This document shows, piece by piece, positions 63,749 through 64,000 of a DNA stretch of 64,000 bases (the first letter of the stretch is position 1; each line of letters starts with the position of its first letter). The translations under genes and the position numbers were made by a program. The stretch is from the NCBI GenBank assembly GCA_947495075.1, contig CANLXH010000003.1:186001-250000 (forward strand). The letters run 5' to 3'. The DNA is from an uncultured Croceitalea sp. Lineage in GTDB: Bacteria; Bacteroidota; Bacteroidia; Flavobacteriales; Flavobacteriaceae. Below the pieces are notes generated by a model. The model was not told the origin of the DNA and ran no database searches. It saw only the letters and a list, made by a program, of their open reading frames with translations.

Positions 63749-64000
63749 TTAGTAACCTGGGTTTTGACTAAGATTCGGATTAGCGTTCAATTCTGGTACT
63801 GGAATCCAAATTAATTCATCCCGTCCTGGTGTAAAAACCGCACTTTCTCCTGCTAAAGATTTTGGATGCCTTCCACCTGCTATAGTGGAACCTGTTCCCA
63901 ATACTTCTTCAGCTAGCCCCCAACGAACTAAATCCAAATAACGATGGCCTTCACCTGTTAATTCCATAATACGTTCTTGGACTACAGCATCAAAAATTTG
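63749..64000 (-). CDS. SusD/RagB family outer-membrane lipoprotein (C-terminal part)
   Basis: The frame is open from the right window edge to a stop at 63749 and encodes QIFDAVVQERIMELTGEGHRYLDLVRWG, then IWIPVPELNANPNLSQNPGY, the typical C-terminus of SusD-family glycan-binding lipoproteins. The N-terminus and presumably the SusC partner lie beyond the window. It sits at the 5' side of the FG-GAP, alpha-galactosidase and symporter genes on the same strand, making this a small polysaccharide or oligosaccharide utilisation locus. Confidence 0.93.
   Translation of the reverse strand, partial: QIFDAVVQERIMELTGEGHRYLDLVRWGLAEEVLGTGSTIAGGRHPKSLAGESAVFTPGRDELIWIPVPELNANPNLSQNPGY

Overview
The window comes from an AT-rich chromosome of a member of the Bacteroidota, almost certainly a marine Flavobacteriaceae. 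The reasons are the SusD-type outer-membrane gene at the right edge, Bacteroidota-style promoters (TTG, about 20 nt, TAnnTTTG), lipoproteins with a Cys lipobox, an HPPK-deoxynucleoside kinase fusion, the nadK / DUF6089 / uppS / bamA / ompH / ompH / murI gene order, and LytTR two-component systems. I cannot name the genus from sequence alone.

Layout. 1-984: 5' part of a repeat-containing lipoprotein, running off the left edge. 1210-3404: an OmpR/HK two-component pair. 3467-5895: ergothioneine genes egtB and egtD with a DUF427 gene. 5966-9217: a glycogen-binding-domain protein, a class V aminotransferase, a 2TM protein, folA and murI. 9289-16514: an envelope biogenesis cluster on the minus strand (two OmpH/Skp chaperones, BamA, UppS, DUF6089, NadK, a CBS protein). 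16603-19734: pdxJ, a hydrolase and a GDSL lipoprotein. 19832-20269: a decayed PSCyt1 cytochrome gene. 20422-24272: a holin-IV-like membrane protein, then tig, clpP and clpX. 24339-28961: hydrolase, GH3, DUF2797 and a serine hydrolase. 29170-35402: an SBBP protein and two LytS/LytTR systems facing each other across a cluster of inverted-repeat elements. 35620-46599: an esterase, an AsmA protein, a queuosine-precursor transporter, SppA, FolK-dNK, an RNA methyltransferase and MutS.

46708-46915 holds tRNA-Gly(GCC) and tRNA-Leu(TAA). Directly downstream lies an accessory region of about 9 kb. It ends in a degenerate copy of the 3' end of the same tRNA-Leu (55918-55956), and further short tRNA-end remnants lie on both sides. 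This looks like a genomic island at a tRNA-Leu attachment site that has lost its integrase. It carries (i) a four-gene operon of an exported helical protein, a small helix-hairpin-helix-like protein, a caspase-like (clan CD) protease and an M43-like zinc metalloprotease with no signal peptide; (ii) a four-gene envelope operon divergent from a MarR regulator with palindromic operators; and (iii) a GNAT / small membrane protein pair divergent from an HxlR regulator. The protease operon is the best candidate here for an undescribed system.

56081-64000: an XRE-regulator/membrane-protein pair, then an alpha-galactoside-type utilisation locus read leftwards (SusD, FG-GAP/UnbV lipoprotein, GH36-like alpha-galactosidase, SSS symporter). 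Three copies of a dispersed palindromic repeat (27539, 40127 and 51131) sit between genes along the window.
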